From Deltaproteobacteria bacterium (lineage in GTDB: Bacteria > Desulfobacterota > Desulfobacteria > Desulfobacterales > ETH-SRB1), in assembly GCA_030627405.1 (NCBI GenBank), contig DAOUSD010000098.1, positions 1 through 6,685 of the forward strand: DNA of 6,685 bases, in the 5' to 3' direction. The position numbers and the translations under genes were made by a program. The notes beneath the pieces were generated by a model, which worked only from the letters and a program-made list of their open reading frames with translations, searched no databases and had not been told where the DNA came from. The stretch's first letter is position 1, and every line of letters starts with the position of its first letter. Positions 6,514 to 6,685 of the stretch are shown piece after piece.

Positions 6514-6541
6514 GTTAGCCATTAGCGTTTAGCCGTTAGCA
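6514..6541 (+). repeat. Downstream heptamer array, NTTAGCN x4
   Basis: Four consecutive 7-bp units: GTTAGCC, ATTAGCG, TTTAGCC and GTTAGCA. The core TTAGC is invariant and the outer bases vary. It fills half of the 62-bp gap between the megasynthase stop and the next start. I see no stem-loop with a T-run in the gap, so no intrinsic terminator separates the two genes. Confidence 0.9.
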
Positions 6542-6545
6542 TTGA

Positions 6546-6551
6546 AAAGGG
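6546..6551 (+). promoter_or_regulatory. Ribosome binding site for the four-helix-bundle gene
   Basis: AAAGGG lies 6 nt before ATG 6558 but directly abuts the in-frame ATG at 6552. Spacing favours 6558 as the start, which also gives the usual family N-terminus MRDF-x-ELKVW. Confidence 0.7.
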
Positions 6552-6557
6552 ATGGAA

Positions 6558-6685
6558 ATGAGAGATTTTAGAGAACTTAAAGTATGGGAGAAAGCCCATC
6601 GTCTTACACTGCAGGTCTATAGAATCACAAAGAAGTTTCCTTCAGATGAACGATTTGGACTTACGGTTCAGCTACGCAGGGCTGC
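6558..6685 (+). CDS. Four-helix-bundle protein, 23S rRNA intervening-sequence (S23) family, 3' truncated by the window
   Basis: 42 complete codons are visible before the window edge. The start MRDFRELKVWEKAHRLTLQV, then a Y-x-x-T-x-x-FP turn and an FGL-x-x-Q-x-RRA helix, are the characteristic first two helices of the S23/IVP family of about 120 residues. Members were first noted as ORFs inside 23S rRNA intervening sequences; many stand alone in environmental genomes with no known role. The same fold includes the Avd accessory protein of diversity-generating retroelements, but no reverse transcriptase or repeat pair is visible here. The gene is co-oriented with the synthase, 62 bp after it, with a heptamer array between them. 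There is no evident functional link to lipid synthesis. The next in-frame stop lies beyond the window. Confidence 0.88.
   Translation, partial: MRDFRELKVWEKAHRLTLQVYRITKKFPSDERFGLTVQLRRA

Noticed and set aside
6496..6557. Intrinsic terminator after the synthase
   Set aside because: The TTAGC units are direct repeats and do not form a stable stem, and no T-run follows.
6558..6685. Avd accessory gene of a diversity-generating retroelement
   Set aside because: The fold is shared, but no reverse transcriptase, template repeat or variable repeat is seen. The sequence start is typical of the ordinary S23 family.

Overview
The window is dominated by one gene: a 2,082-residue, five-domain polyketide/fatty-acid-type megasynthase on the + strand (KS-AT-linker-ACP-KR-DH, 247-6495). 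Its motifs match the PfaA-like (PUFA-synthase-type, secondary lipid) family rather than modular polyketide synthases. These include a YCKRGGF stretch after the KS N-terminus, DAACASS in the KS, GHSYGE in the AT, LGIDSIKRVEI in the ACP, and the long insertion in the KR catalytic half. Every catalytic residue I looked for is present, so it should be functional. It has a single ACP, unlike the tandem ACPs of classical PfaA. No ER, second KS/chain-length factor or phosphopantetheinyl transferase lies in the window.

Layout. Positions 1-39 hold the last 12 codons of an upstream + strand gene. Positions 41-229 are a non-coding block: a 7-bp tandem array, about 98 bp of AT-rich spacer, then a second 7-bp array in inverted orientation. 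An 8-bp direct repeat (ATAAAGGT) lies at the two edges. Removing the block in silico leaves the upstream stop codon, the Shine-Dalgarno and the TTG start of the megasynthase in tight operon spacing, so the block looks like an insertion. After the megasynthase come 62 bp carrying a different 7-bp array. The window ends in the first 42 complete codons of a four-helix-bundle protein (23S rRNA intervening-sequence/S23 family).

The most unusual theme is heptamer repetition. Three different repeat families, all phased on a 7-bp period with an AAC-type core, occur in the leader, inside the coding sequence (in frame, in the AT-ACP linker) and before the four-helix-bundle gene. This looks like a dispersed short-tandem-repeat system comparable in form to the heptanucleotide STRR repeats of cyanobacteria, but of different sequence.

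Organism. The AT-rich composition, PfaA-like synthase, stray S23-type gene and heptamer repeats would fit an environmental Desulfobacterota-like bacterium (sulfate-reducer relatives). This is inference from gene content and general familiarity; the window holds no phylogenetic marker gene.

Working model. The synthase would load malonyl-CoA through its AT, condense on the KS, reduce the beta-keto group with the KR and dehydrate with the DH, using partners encoded elsewhere, to make a long-chain, possibly unsaturated or hydroxylated, lipid.
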